From: Peribacillus sp. FSL H8-0477
GTDB taxonomy: Bacteria > Bacillota > Bacilli > Bacillales > DSM-1321
Direction: 5' to 3'
Assembly: GCF_038002765.1 (NCBI RefSeq)
Contig: NZ_JBBODE010000002.1
Span: forward strand, 1,860,001 to 1,924,000
Length of the DNA stretch: 64,000 bases
The notes below the pieces were generated by a model, which saw nothing but the letters and a program-made list of their open reading frames with translations, had not been told where the DNA came from and did no database searches. Made by a program: the position numbers and the translations under genes. Below, piece after piece: positions 45,207 through 53,538 of this stretch (its first letter is position 1; each line of letters begins with the position of its first letter).

Positions 45207-46007
45207 ATGGAATTAACTGATATTTTATATGAAAAGACGAATGGACTAGCAAAGATTACAATAAATCGGCCGAAAGTCTACAACGCATTCCGAGCGAGAA
45301 CGATACAAGAATTGATCTGGTCTTTCCGCGATGCTTGGGATGATAACAGGATTGGTGTCGTTATCTTAACAGGTGCAGGAGAAAAAGCTTTTTGTGTGGG
45401 AGGTGATCAAAAAGAAAAAGGAGAAGAAGGAGGGTATGATTATTCCGGAGGGTTAGGAGGAGGAATCGGTCTCGAGGTGGAGACACTTCATCAAACAATT
45501 CGCAATATACCAAAGCCTGTCATTGCTGCTGTTAATGGGTTTGCTATTGGAGGCGGCCATGTTCTTCATGTGATTTGTGACTTAACGATTGCTTCAGAGG
45601 ATGCAAAATTTGGTCAGAGCGGCCCTAAAGTAGGGAGCTATGATGCAGGGTTTGGTTCTGCTTATTTAGCTCGTATTGTTGGGGAGAAGAAAGCTAGAGA
45701 AATCTGGTATTTGTGTGAACAATACTCAGCACAGGAATCAAAGGAAATGGGACTAGTGAACAAAATTGTGCCTGCTGACCAACTGCAGCAAGCAGCAGAA
45801 GAATGGGCAGAGAAAATCCTTCAAAAAAGCCCAACGGCACTTAAAATGCTCAAATACTCGTTTAATGCGGATAGTGCAAACATTCAAGGAATCTCTCAAT
45901 TATCAATGAGCAGTCTTACCATGTTTTATAATACGGAAGAATCGGAAGAAGGAAAGAATGCATTTCTTGAAAAGAGACCAGTGGATTTTAAAAAATTCAG
46001 AAGGTAA
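45207..46007 (+). CDS. badI: BadI-like 2-ketocyclohexanecarboxyl-CoA hydrolase
   Basis: The 266-residue crotonase is close to both MenB and BadI. Shared features are the N-terminal [54 protein letters not shown] near 115-135 and [20 protein letters not shown] near 136. The C-terminus [20 protein letters not shown] follows the BadI pattern (Y-x-T-x-E-S-x-E-G) rather than MenB. BadI opens the ring of 2-ketocyclohexanecarboxyl-CoA to pimeloyl-CoA by a reverse Dieckmann reaction. Neighbouring AliA- and BadH-like genes and absence of other men genes support BadI. ATG at 45207 follows GGAGG. Confidence 0.8.
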   Translation: MELTDILYEKTNGLAKITINRPKVYNAFRARTIQELIWSFRDAWDDNRIGVVILTGAGEKAFCVGGDQKEKGEEGGYDYSGGLGGGIGLEVETLHQTIRNIPKPVIAAVNGFAIGGGHVLHVICDLTIASEDAKFGQSGPKVGSYDAGFGSAYLARIVGEKKAREIWYLCEQYSAQESKEMGLVNKIVPADQLQQAAEEWAEKILQKSPTALKMLKYSFNADSANIQGISQLSMSSLTMFYNTEESEEGKNAFLEKRPVDFKKFRR

Positions 46008-46024
46008 TCAGGGGGATGGGACAA

Positions 46025-47662
46025 GTGAAAATAGAAACCATTTTAAGCCCGGAATACGTGGAGCGTTACCAAACCGTTTGGCCAAATAAAACGATACTGG
46101 ATTATTTGAAGGATGCAATCGATAAAAACCCGAATAAAACGGCCATAATTGATAAAAAGAGCCGCTATACGTATCAAGAGTTGGGTAAGCTCGTGGATAG
46201 AGTGGCATTAGGCCTTATTGAATTAGGCCTAGGAAAGGGCGATGTGATTTCATTTCAGCTTCCTAACTGGAATGAGTTCGTTATTTTGCATTACGCAGTC
46301 ACTCGAATTGGAGCGATTAGTAATCCCTTAATTCCTATCTACCGTGATAGAGAGATTGGTTATATGGTTGGGATGGTCGAATCTAAAATGATTATTGTTC
46401 CTGATCAATTCCGAGGTTTTGATTTTCCTGCGATGATTGAACGGCTTCGACCACAATGGCCTTCCATGGAGCATATCTATGTGATTGGAGATCATGTCCC
46501 AGCTGGAATGCAATCATTTTCCTCCCTTCTTAATGAGCCGTGGGAAGAACGAAGGGATCCAAGTATCCTTGATGAAATTGTCCATGACCCCAATGACGTC
46601 ACTGAAATTATTTTTACTTCAGGAACGACAGGCAGTCCAAAAGGGGTGATGCATACACATAACACCCTGTGTATTTCAACGGATTATTGGATAGAGCGAT
46701 TACGTTTAACTTCTGACGACATCATGTTTATGGCATCAACGTTTGCCCACCAAACTGGCTTTGGGTATGGAGTGCGTCTGCCAACTCATTATGCAGGCAC
46801 AGCTGTATATCAAGATATATGGAATCCGAGTGAGTTTATTGAATGGGTGGAAAAGGAGAAGATTACCTTCACAGCAGGTGCTACTCCGTTTTTACAAGAT
46901 ACAGTCCAATATGAAGGCATAGAGAACTATAATCTAACTTCACTACGAACGTTCGTCGCCCTCGGTGCACCGATACCGAGAGCACTAGTAAAAGAAGCAG
47001 CTGAAAAAGTTCCTTTTACGATTTTAGCAGGATGGGGCCAAACAGAAAATGGGTTGGTTACCTTAACGAAGCTTGATGATTCAGAAGAAATACTCACAAG
47101 CACGGACGGTGTTGCTTTTCCCGGAATGGAACTGAAGGTAGTCAATTTTCAAGGACATACCTGCAGCCCTAATGAAGAAGGCGATTTACTATGCCGGGGA
47201 CCTGCCTTATTTGTTGGTTATTTGAAGCAAATAGATAAAACGATGGATGAGTATATGGACGGCTGGTTTATCACAGGCGATCGAGCGGTAATGGATGAAG
47301 CGGGGTACATTCGAATTGCCGGTCGGAATAAGGATATTATTATCCGAGGGGGAGAAAACATCCCTATCGCGTATGTTGAAAATGTACTTTATGAGAATCC
47401 AGACATATCCGTTGTCCAAATTATTGCCATGCCAGATGCTAGGCTGCAAGAAAAAGCATGCGCTTTCATTAGCATGAAGGCAGGGAAAACACCACTAACC
47501 TTACAATCCGTACAAGCATTTCTTTCGGAAAAAGGAATAGCTAAACAATATTGGCCGGAGCATGTAGAAATTATTGATGAATTTCCGCGAACACCTAGTG
47601 GTAAAATCCAAAAGTTTCGGTTGAGGGAACGAATTAATCAGCTGATTCAGGATCAGGTATAG
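46025..47662 (+). CDS. aliA: Cyclohexanecarboxylate-CoA ligase-like (AliA)
   Basis: The 545-residue adenylate-forming ligase has the AMP-binding loop FTSGTTGSPKGVMHTHN near residue 194, GWGQTENGLVTLTK near 340, GWFITGDRAVMDE near 415, the hinge GRNKDIIIRGGENIPIAYVE, and the terminal catalytic Lys in RTPSGKIQKFR. Length and pattern match AliA, which makes cyclohexanecarboxyl-CoA. ATG at 46016 sits directly on the ribosome site AGGGGG, so GTG at 46025 (9 bases away) is preferred. Other carboxylic-acid ligases of this clade look alike, so substrate relies on the BadH/BadI neighbours. Confidence 0.75.
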   Translation: MKIETILSPEYVERYQTVWPNKTILDYLKDAIDKNPNKTAIIDKKSRYTYQELGKLVDRVALGLIELGLGKGDVISFQLPNWNEFVILHYAVTRIGAISNPLIPIYRDREIGYMVGMVESKMIIVPDQFRGFDFPAMIERLRPQWPSMEHIYVIGDHVPAGMQSFSSLLNEPWEERRDPSILDEIVHDPNDVTEIIFTSGTTGSPKGVMHTHNTLCISTDYWIERLRLTSDDIMFMASTFAHQTGFGYGVRLPTHYAGTAVYQDIWNPSEFIEWVEKEKITFTAGATPFLQDTVQYEGIENYNLTSLRTFVALGAPIPRALVKEAAEKVPFTILAGWGQTENGLVTLTKLDDSEEILTSTDGVAFPGMELKVVNFQGHTCSPNEEGDLLCRGPALFVGYLKQIDKTMDEYMDGWFITGDRAVMDEAGYIRIAGRNKDIIIRGGENIPIAYVENVLYENPDISVVQIIAMPDARLQEKACAFISMKAGKTPLTLQSVQAFLSEKGIAKQYWPEHVEIIDEFPRTPSGKIQKFRLRERINQLIQDQV

Positions 47663-47693
47663 GCAAGTAAAAAATGAAAAGAGGTGAAGCTAT

Positions 47694-48440
47694 ATGGTTC
47701 AACGAGTAGCGTTTGTAACGGGTGCAGGCAGAGGAATTGGCAGAGAAATTGCTAGAACGTTAGCTTCAAAGTCTATGAAAGTAATCGTTTCAGATGTTAA
47801 CAGGGAGAATGCGGAAGAAACGGTTTCGATTGTTCAAAACGAAGGCGGTGAGGCGGTCGCGGTGTATTGTGATGTAACCAATTTGGAAAGCGTCCAAGAA
47901 GCGGTCGCCTCCTCCTTGACTCATTTTCAGACAATTGATGTGTTGGTGAATAATGCAGGATGGGATAAAATTGAACCCTTTCTAAAAAGTGAGCCAACTA
48001 CATGGAAAACGATAATTGACATAAATATGATGGGGCAGATTCATACCTGTAAAGAAGTGCTGCCGGTTATGATCAAAAATGGTTATGGAAAAGTGATTAA
48101 TATTGCATCAGATTCGGGAAGAGTAGGTTCCAGCGGTGAGGCTGTTTACTCAGCAGCAAAAGGCGGAGTAATTGCTTTTACGAAAACACTGGCTAGAGAA
48201 ATGGCCAGGCATAAATTAAACATTAATTGTATTGCTCCAGGACCAGCAGACACACCTTTGTTCCAGGAAATTGGGTTGCAAAATGAAGGGATTGCAGCTG
48301 CGTTAGAAAAGGCCATCCCATTTAGACGTTTGGCACAGCCTAGTGATATTGCAAATGCTGTAGCCTATTTTGCTTCAGACGAAGCAGGGTATGTAACCGG
48401 TCAAACACTCTCAGTCAATGGCGGTTTAACCATGTGTTAA
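47694..48440 (+). CDS. badH: BadH-like 2-hydroxycyclohexanecarboxyl-CoA dehydrogenase
   Basis: The 248-residue SDR has the cofactor motif VTGAGRGIGRE near residue 8, NNAGWDKIEPFLKSEPTTW near 89, catalytic INIASDSGRVGSSGEAVYSA then K near 138-156, and the end VTGQTLSVNGGLTMC. The segments NNAGWD..PF.K.EP..W and NIASD..RVGSSGEAVY are the pattern I associate with BadH of Rhodopseudomonas. It would oxidise 2-hydroxycyclohexanecarboxyl-CoA to the 2-keto ester, the substrate of BadI. GAGGTGAAG precedes ATG. Last gene of the operon. Confidence 0.8.
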   Translation: MVQRVAFVTGAGRGIGREIARTLASKSMKVIVSDVNRENAEETVSIVQNEGGEAVAVYCDVTNLESVQEAVASSLTHFQTIDVLVNNAGWDKIEPFLKSEPTTWKTIIDINMMGQIHTCKEVLPVMIKNGYGKVINIASDSGRVGSSGEAVYSAAKGGVIAFTKTLAREMARHKLNINCIAPGPADTPLFQEIGLQNEGIAAALEKAIPFRRLAQPSDIANAVAYFASDEAGYVTGQTLSVNGGLTMC

Positions 48441-48460
48441 ACAAGGGGGATTTTATCCTC

Positions 48461-48474
48461 TGGAAACGTTAGCA
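48461..48474 (+). promoter_or_regulatory. Possible cre (CcpA) site after badH
   Basis: TGGAAACGTTAGCA matches the cre consensus at 13 of 14 positions. It lies in the 3' region of the badH transcript, just upstream of a structured segment, so its target is unclear. Confidence 0.4.
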
Positions 48475-48663
48475 TTTGGGATTAAGTTTTCCCTAAGTAA
48501 AACGGTCAGTTTTAGGAAAACTAGCCACACCTAAAGGGAGTTAGCGAAACTGATCGCAGGCGTGAACCCTGCCTGTTGATGACTTGTATTTGGCAGGCAA
48601 CCTGCATAGATAGGACATGAATACGGATTAGAACTGACGGCCACTTACAAAGGTCGTCTTTTT
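48475..48663 (+). other. Structured intergenic segment, possible non-coding RNA
   Basis: After badH about 190 bases show nested complementarity: GGTCAGTTT with AAACTGATC, GCAGG with CCTGC, another GCAGG-CAA-CCTGC, and finally a terminator hairpin at 48636-48663. G+C is higher than in other gaps. It does not match the riboswitch classes I know. It may be the 3' untranslated region, an independent small RNA, or a leader. Confidence 0.35.
48636..48663 (+). terminator. Intrinsic terminator
   Basis: GACGGCC (48636-48642) pairs with GGTCGTC (48652-48658, one G-T pair) and T5 follows. It closes the badH/structured-segment transcript. Confidence 0.7.
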
Positions 48664-48779
48664 CCAATCAATCTGAGTGAAAAAACTGGTCACTTTTTGG
48701 ACAAACTAGACAGGTTCGTTTTCGTCATCAAATGTGTATATGGGTACTGAACTATCATACTAGTATAGTTATTCATATT

Positions 48780-48807
48780 TTCACTTCAAATATTTTTGTT
48801 GTATAAT
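48780..48807 (+). promoter_or_regulatory. Probable sigma-A promoter of the acyl-ACP synthetase gene
   Basis: TTCACT (48780-48785), 16 bases, and TATAAT (48802-48807). It places the next gene under separate control from the sigma-54 operon. Confidence 0.5.
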
Positions 48808-48993
48808 AAATCGAATTCTGCACTCACTTCCTCATCTATCAATTTCATTTACAACTAATCTACATATACAGTTTTTTTAAAAAAATTCCGAATTAATGAA
48901 TTATTGAAAGCGATTAAAGAGATTAAAGAGATATGGGACTTTTCCCAAACGACTTATCTTGAAAGAGGTATTTCGAAAGATTATGGAGGAATT

Positions 48994-50577
48994 ATGCAAA
49001 AAGTGGTTATGAACCCGGTTGATTATTTAAGTTCAGAAAAAAAAGAAGAATATTTTCATTCATTAAATAAGAAAAATGTAAATCTCTTTAATGAACTTTT
49101 AGAGTCAAGTAAAGGTATAGAAGAAAAAACAGCAGTGGAAGATCCGTTTATGAAAATGGATTATAAAACATTAATTATTAGCTGCTATGTGTTAGGCGAG
49201 AAAATTGAAAAAGGTTTGAAAAATGATGAATCAATTGGCGTGTTACTGCCCACCTCAGTTGTCCATGTACTAACACTCTTTTCGATTTTTAAAGCAGGTA
49301 AAACACCAGCACTATTAAATTCGTCAATGGGTATTAAAAGTATCCTTGACTGCATAGATTCCGGCCAATTAAAGACAGTCATTACTTCAAAATCGTTTGT
49401 CGAAAAAGGCGGCTTTGAACTTCTTATTAAAGAGTTGGAGAAAACGCTGACAGTTCTTTATATAGAAGATCTAAAAGCTGCTATTTCACAAAGTGACAAA
49501 GCAAAAGGTTATATACAGTATCAGATAAAGAAACAGGTGAAAGCCTCTAGAAATGAATTGATTCTCTTTACATCCGGTAGTGAAACAAAGCCAAAGGGTG
49601 TTGTGTTAAGTCACGGTAATATATATGCCAATATCTATCAAATTTTTAGTATGTTACCATTTTATGCTCATGATAAAGTTTTTAATGCTTTACCTATGTT
49701 TCATAGTTTCGGTCTTACTACAGGCACTTTGTTTCCACTTTTGACAAAACTGTCCGTTTTCTTATATCCAACTCCTTTGCATTTTAAGGAAATACCAGCG
49801 GTCGTATTTAATAGTCATTCAACTATTTTATTTGGCACTTCCACTTTTTTAGAAAAATATGAAAAAGCTGCTAAAAAACATCATTTTTCATCATTGCGAT
49901 TTGTTGTAGCTGGTGGAGAACGTTTGAAACCAGAAGTAAGGGATGCCTATTTAATAAAAAGTGCAGTACGCATTTTAGAAGGTTATGGCTGTACAGAAGC
50001 TGCACCCGTCATCTGTTTTAATGCTCTTCCGCTTTATAAGACGAATACAGTCGGGATGTTTTTACCAGGCGTGCAATACAAAATCGTGCCTGTTGAAGGG
50101 ATTTCTGAGGGCGGCCGGCTATTGATAAAGGGCCCGAACGTAATGAAAGGCTACCTGCAGTATGAACAAGGATTTATTCCGGCTCCAGAATGGTATGATA
50201 CTGGAGATGTGGTAAAGCAAGATGAAGACGGGTGTATAACCGTTCTCTCTCGGCTAAAGAGGTTTGCCAAGTTATCTGGAGAGATGGTCTCACTTAATTT
50301 AGTAGAACAAATAGCTGCGAAATGCTACCAAAGAACAGACTTCTATGCCGTCTGCGTTCCTGATGCGACAAAAGGAGAAAGAATTGTTCTCTTTACGACT
50401 TTCAATGAAATTGAAGCAGCCAAATTAAAAAAATATGTAAAAATAGAGCAGCTCTCACAGATGAATATTCCCCATACTATTGAAAATATAAATAGTGTTC
50501 CTTTGCTAGGCAGCGGAAAAGTAGATTACGTGACGTTAACACAACAAGCTAAAATATTATTTACACCAAAAATCTAA
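48994..50577 (+). CDS. Aas-like acyl-ACP/acyl-CoA synthetase without acyltransferase domain
   Basis: The 527-residue adenylate-forming enzyme has the P-loop FTSGSETKPKGVVLSHGNIY near residue 191, ALPMFHSFGLTTGTLFPLL near 232, ILEGYGCTEAAPVICFN near 327, WYDTGDVVKQDEDG near 398 and RLKRFAKLSGEMVSL near 420. The last motif and the GPNVMKGYL segment are those of the C-terminal half of Aas (2-acyl-GPE acyltransferase/acyl-ACP synthetase), but the PlsC half is missing. It may activate exogenous fatty acids. The frame is open from TTG 48904; ATG at 48994 with GGAGG just before gives the better start. Confidence 0.78.
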   Translation: MQKVVMNPVDYLSSEKKEEYFHSLNKKNVNLFNELLESSKGIEEKTAVEDPFMKMDYKTLIISCYVLGEKIEKGLKNDESIGVLLPTSVVHVLTLFSIFKAGKTPALLNSSMGIKSILDCIDSGQLKTVITSKSFVEKGGFELLIKELEKTLTVLYIEDLKAAISQSDKAKGYIQYQIKKQVKASRNELILFTSGSETKPKGVVLSHGNIYANIYQIFSMLPFYAHDKVFNALPMFHSFGLTTGTLFPLLTKLSVFLYPTPLHFKEIPAVVFNSHSTILFGTSTFLEKYEKAAKKHHFSSLRFVVAGGERLKPEVRDAYLIKSAVRILEGYGCTEAAPVICFNALPLYKTNTVGMFLPGVQYKIVPVEGISEGGRLLIKGPNVMKGYLQYEQGFIPAPEWYDTGDVVKQDEDGCITVLSRLKRFAKLSGEMVSLNLVEQIAAKCYQRTDFYAVCVPDATKGERIVLFTTFNEIEAAKLKKYVKIEQLSQMNIPHTIENINSVPLLGSGKVDYVTLTQQAKILFTPKI

Positions 50578-50673
50578 TCACTTGAATGACCGTTTTAACA
50601 ACAAGTTTTGTTGGCACGTAAATTGAATCTGTGTTACATTTTTAAAAAAGGTAAAAATTGGAGGTAGTCATAC

Positions 50674-51423
50674 GTGTTTAAAAAATTACTAGGTTCTGTA
50701 GGAATTGGCGGCGCGAAAGTAGATACGAAATTAATGAAAACGAGTTTTCTTCCAGGTGAGTTGCTTGAGGGTGTAGTGGAGATTCAAGGTGGACAAATCG
50801 AACAAAAAATTGATGAAATTTACCTTTCTCTTATAAGCAACTATAGTATTGAAACAGATAACGGGAAATCTGAACGTACAGCTGAAATAGGAAAGTTTAA
50901 ATTACTAGATTCTTTTGTTGTCTATGCTAATGAGACTAAAAGCATTCCATTTCGTTTTGCCTTACCATATGATGTACCGATTACTACTAGTAAAACAAAA
51001 GTATGGATTCAAACTGGATTAGATATTAAAATGGCAGTTGACCCACAAGATCGAGATTATCTGGAGATACAGCCGCACCCTTTGGTAAGTGAATTCTTAT
51101 CAGTTGTCAAAGGTCTAGGTTTCCGATTAAGAAAAATTGAAGCGAAAAATGCACCGAGTCATTTACGAAGAAGATTGCCATTCGCACAAGAATTTGAATT
51201 CAGCCCAAGCAGTGGACAATATAGAGGCCGATTAGACGAATTAGAAGCGGTGTTTTTTATCTCAGAAAATCAAGTAGAAGTTATTCTTCAAATTGATCGA
51301 AAAGGCGGATTCTTCTCTGAAAGACTTAATATGGATGAAAGTCATGTGCGTTTTACCTATGGAAGAAATGAAGTTCCTAATTTAAGTCAATTAGTAACCA
51401 ATTTAATTAATCAATATAGTTAA
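50674..51423 (+). CDS. spo0M: Sporulation-control protein Spo0M
   Basis: The 249-residue protein has the arrestin-like Spo0M fold: MFKKLLGSVGIGGAKVDTKL at the start, LPGELLEGVVEIQGGQIEQK, IPFRFALPYDVPITTSKTKV and the C-terminal region KGGFFSERLNMDESHVRFTY. In B. subtilis Spo0M influences the phosphorelay and cell-cycle/sporulation timing. Start is GTG at 50674 after GGAGGT. The gene is alone and closed by a terminator. Its presence supports a spore-forming host. Confidence 0.93.
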   Translation: MFKKLLGSVGIGGAKVDTKLMKTSFLPGELLEGVVEIQGGQIEQKIDEIYLSLISNYSIETDNGKSERTAEIGKFKLLDSFVVYANETKSIPFRFALPYDVPITTSKTKVWIQTGLDIKMAVDPQDRDYLEIQPHPLVSEFLSVVKGLGFRLRKIEAKNAPSHLRRRLPFAQEFEFSPSSGQYRGRLDELEAVFFISENQVEVILQIDRKGGFFSERLNMDESHVRFTYGRNEVPNLSQLVTNLINQYS

Positions 51424-51429
51424 ACGAAT

Positions 51430-51464
51430 AGACACCTAGATTTAATCTGCTAGGTGTCTTATTT
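51430..51464 (+). terminator. Intrinsic terminator
   Basis: AGACACCTA pairs with TAGGTGTCT; the tail is TATTTG, with few T. Confidence 0.7.
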
Positions 51465-51562
51465 GTCGTTCTGTGAATGAATGGGGTTGGAGTTATCATT
51501 AATTTATCATGCATTTAGAGGAAATGAATAATCTGAAACGAATTTATTTAAAAGACACCTTT

Positions 51563-51576
51563 TGTAAACGCTTACT
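51563..51576 (+). promoter_or_regulatory. Consensus cre (CcpA) site
   Basis: TGTAAACGCTTACT matches the cre consensus TGWAARCGYTWNCW at every position. It lies 41 bases upstream of the SDR gene start, so carbon catabolite control of the SDR-thioesterase operon is likely. Confidence 0.75.
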
Positions 51577-51616
51577 ATGAAGTATTTTTCCTATTCTAAA
51601 GAAATTAGGTGATTAC

Positions 51617-52369
51617 ATGCGTCTAGAAGCTAAAATTGCAATCATCACGGGAGGAGGAAGTGGGATCGGACGAGCCGCGGCTTTCCGTTTTTCACAAGAA
51701 GGGGCCAAGGTAATGATTGGTGATTTGGATGAACAATCGAGTTTAGAAACGGTCCAACTAATTAAAGAAAACGGGGGAATTGCTGAATACCTCTATACTG
51801 ATGTTAGTAATCCTGAAGATGTGGAGAATCTTGTAAAGACAACAGTGGATACGTATGGAAAATTAGATATATTGGTCAATAACGCTGGGATTTCACATAC
51901 TCAAAATAAGCTTCCTGATATACCAGTGGAGGATTGGAAGAAAGTCATAGATGTGTGTCTAAATGGAGTTTATTTTGGGATGAAATATGGTATTCCTGAA
52001 CTGCTGAAAACCGGAGGAGGTTCTATAATTAATACAGCTAGTGTTGCAGGAATTAAAGGACAAAAGCTTCTAGCTGCCTATACTGCTGCAAAAAGCGGTG
52101 TAATAGCGGTCACAAAAAGTACAGCTCTCGAATACGGCAAGCACAATATCCGGGTGAATGCGATAGCACCGGGGGTTATTGATACAGCCATTACGACAGA
52201 ATGGAAGAACTCATCAAAATGGGAAGTCTTATCGAAAGCGAATGCGCTGAGACGAGTAGGACATGCTGAAGAAGTTGCGAATGTCTTACTCTTTTTAGCT
52301 AGTGAGGAAGCTTCATTTATTACGGGAACAACAATTGTAGTGGATGGAGGAACATTATTAGGAAAATAA
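51617..52369 (+). CDS. Short-chain dehydrogenase/reductase
   Basis: The 250-residue SDR has the cofactor motif TGGGSGIGRAAAFRF near residue 12, NNAGISHTQNKLPDIP near 86 and the catalytic INTASVAGIKGQKLLAAYTA then K near 137-158; it ends TGTTIVVDGGTLL. It is NAD(P)-dependent and cytosolic; the substrate is unknown. AGGTG lies 6 bases before ATG. The thioesterase gene follows after 12 bases, and a consensus cre site lies upstream, so both are probably part of catabolic metabolism of acyl-CoA-like compounds. Confidence 0.85.
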   Translation: MRLEAKIAIITGGGSGIGRAAAFRFSQEGAKVMIGDLDEQSSLETVQLIKENGGIAEYLYTDVSNPEDVENLVKTTVDTYGKLDILVNNAGISHTQNKLPDIPVEDWKKVIDVCLNGVYFGMKYGIPELLKTGGGSIINTASVAGIKGQKLLAAYTAAKSGVIAVTKSTALEYGKHNIRVNAIAPGVIDTAITTEWKNSSKWEVLSKANALRRVGHAEEVANVLLFLASEEASFITGTTIVVDGGTLLGK

Positions 52370-52381
52370 GGAGACGATTGG

Positions 52382-52774
52382 ATGAACACTTCGTTAGATA
52401 TAAAAGTTCAAGAAACTGACATCGATGAAATCGGTCATGTTAATTATATGAACTATATTTCTTTTTCAGAAAAGGGAATAGGAGATTGGTACAAGAAAGC
52501 AGGGGTGCCTCTAACAGATTTACTAGAAAAAAATATAGGTACGGTTCTTCTTAAATTTGATATTCTTTACTTAGCAGAAGCTAGAGCAGGAGATACCTTA
52601 ACCATTCATACCATTCCAGTACGCTTAGGTACGAAAAGTTTCGAATTCAAACAAGAACTTTATAATCAAGCTGGCATACTAACTACGGAATGTAATAAAA
52701 CTTTCGTAATGTTTGATCTCATCACTAGAAAAAGTATTCCGGTCGAATCTAACATAGTGGCTCATTTCGATTAG
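52382..52774 (+). CDS. Acyl-CoA thioesterase (4HBT hot-dog family)
   Basis: The 130-residue hot-dog protein has the 4-hydroxybenzoyl-CoA thioesterase/YbgC pattern: VQETDIDEIGHVNYMNYISF near residue 10-29, with the catalytic Asp in the DxxGHVNxxxY motif, followed by strands VLLKFDILYLAEARAGDTLT. It would release free acids from CoA esters. GGAGACG precedes ATG. It is co-directional with the SDR gene 12 bases upstream and ends before a hairpin. Confidence 0.85.
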   Translation: MNTSLDIKVQETDIDEIGHVNYMNYISFSEKGIGDWYKKAGVPLTDLLEKNIGTVLLKFDILYLAEARAGDTLTIHTIPVRLGTKSFEFKQELYNQAGILTTECNKTFVMFDLITRKSIPVESNIVAHFD

Positions 52775-52815
52775 AATCCACCAACGGACTGCATTTGCAC
52801 TCCGTTGGGTTCATG
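52775..52815. terminator. Hairpin between convergent genes
   Basis: CCAACGGA (52781-52788) pairs with TCCGTTGG (52801-52808), with further pairing outside. There is no long T run; it probably serves as a weak bidirectional terminator. Confidence 0.5.
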
Positions 52816-52822
52816 ATAAAAA

Positions 52823-53383
52823 CTATTTTAATAGATCATGATCTACATAACGTTCCCCATTTAGTTCACTAATCAGGTTGATAGCTGTTTTTGCTCCATC
52901 ACCTGCAGTTATGATCGTATGAATACTTACTCCTGCGCATGTTCCAGCTGCCCAAATTCCATCAATATTGGTTTTACCAGAAGCATCAACGTCAAAGATT
53001 TTTTTTGTTCTAGGTTCTATGCCGTCTTTTGTGGCAAGCCCAGCTGCTTCTGCTAAATCGGATAGCATACCGGTTGCCAGAATGATATGTTTGGCTTCAA
53101 CTGTTCCTGTATCTGTTTCAATGGAGAAACCTTCATCTAGTTTAGTTAAGGAGACAACTTTTGCTTGTAATACTTCAGCACCAAATTTTTTTGCTTGAGC
53201 AATCCCTTTTGCAATTAAATCAGGACCTGTAATTTCGGCAGCTCCGTAATGATTTTCTACCCAAGGTTTTTTGGTGATGCTCTGGTCACTATCTAGAACA
53301 ATCGTTTTTTTACCAGCTTTGGCTGTGAAAATGGCTGCACTTCCCCCAGCCGGACCAGCTCCAATAATCGCTACTTCATACAT
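52823..53383 (-). CDS. FAD-binding thioredoxin-reductase-like protein lacking CxxC
   Basis: The 186-residue protein has an FAD motif VAIIGAGPAGGSAAIFTAKA at the N-terminus and the second FAD motif GIWAAGTCAGVSIHTIITAG near 145-165, as in thioredoxin reductase. The NADPH-binding domain and the CxxC redox pair of TrxR are missing, so the length is about 60 percent of the usual 310. Similar short proteins occur in Bacilli. It may take electrons from a partner; function unknown. AAGGAGG precedes ATG. Confidence 0.8.
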   Translation of the reverse strand: MYEVAIIGAGPAGGSAAIFTAKAGKKTIVLDSDQSITKKPWVENHYGAAEITGPDLIAKGIAQAKKFGAEVLQAKVVSLTKLDEGFSIETDTGTVEAKHIILATGMLSDLAEAAGLATKDGIEPRTKKIFDVDASGKTNIDGIWAAGTCAGVSIHTIITAGDGAKTAINLISELNGERYVDHDLLK

Positions 53384-53538
53384 ATAGACATCCTCCTTTT
53401 CTTATCACTTTCATTTTAACAAACTTTGGAAATAGACTGGTATTAATAAATACTGAATATTCGGATGAAATTAACAATATTTATACCTTAGGATTGAAGT
53501 AGAGTATACTGAGTATATTCATATAAAAAGAGGTGCCT

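Noticed and set aside
45207-46007. MenB (dihydroxynaphthoyl-CoA synthase) as identity of the crotonase
   Set aside because: The middle part fits both families, but the C-terminal pattern ([10 protein letters not shown]...[10 protein letters not shown]) and the AliA/BadH-like neighbours fit BadI better; no other menaquinone gene is near.
50600-50640. Sigma-54-like promoter before spo0M (TTGGCAC-N5-TTGAA)
   Set aside because: The -12 element lacks the invariant GC (reads GA), and spo0M is known to be Sig-H dependent in B. subtilis.
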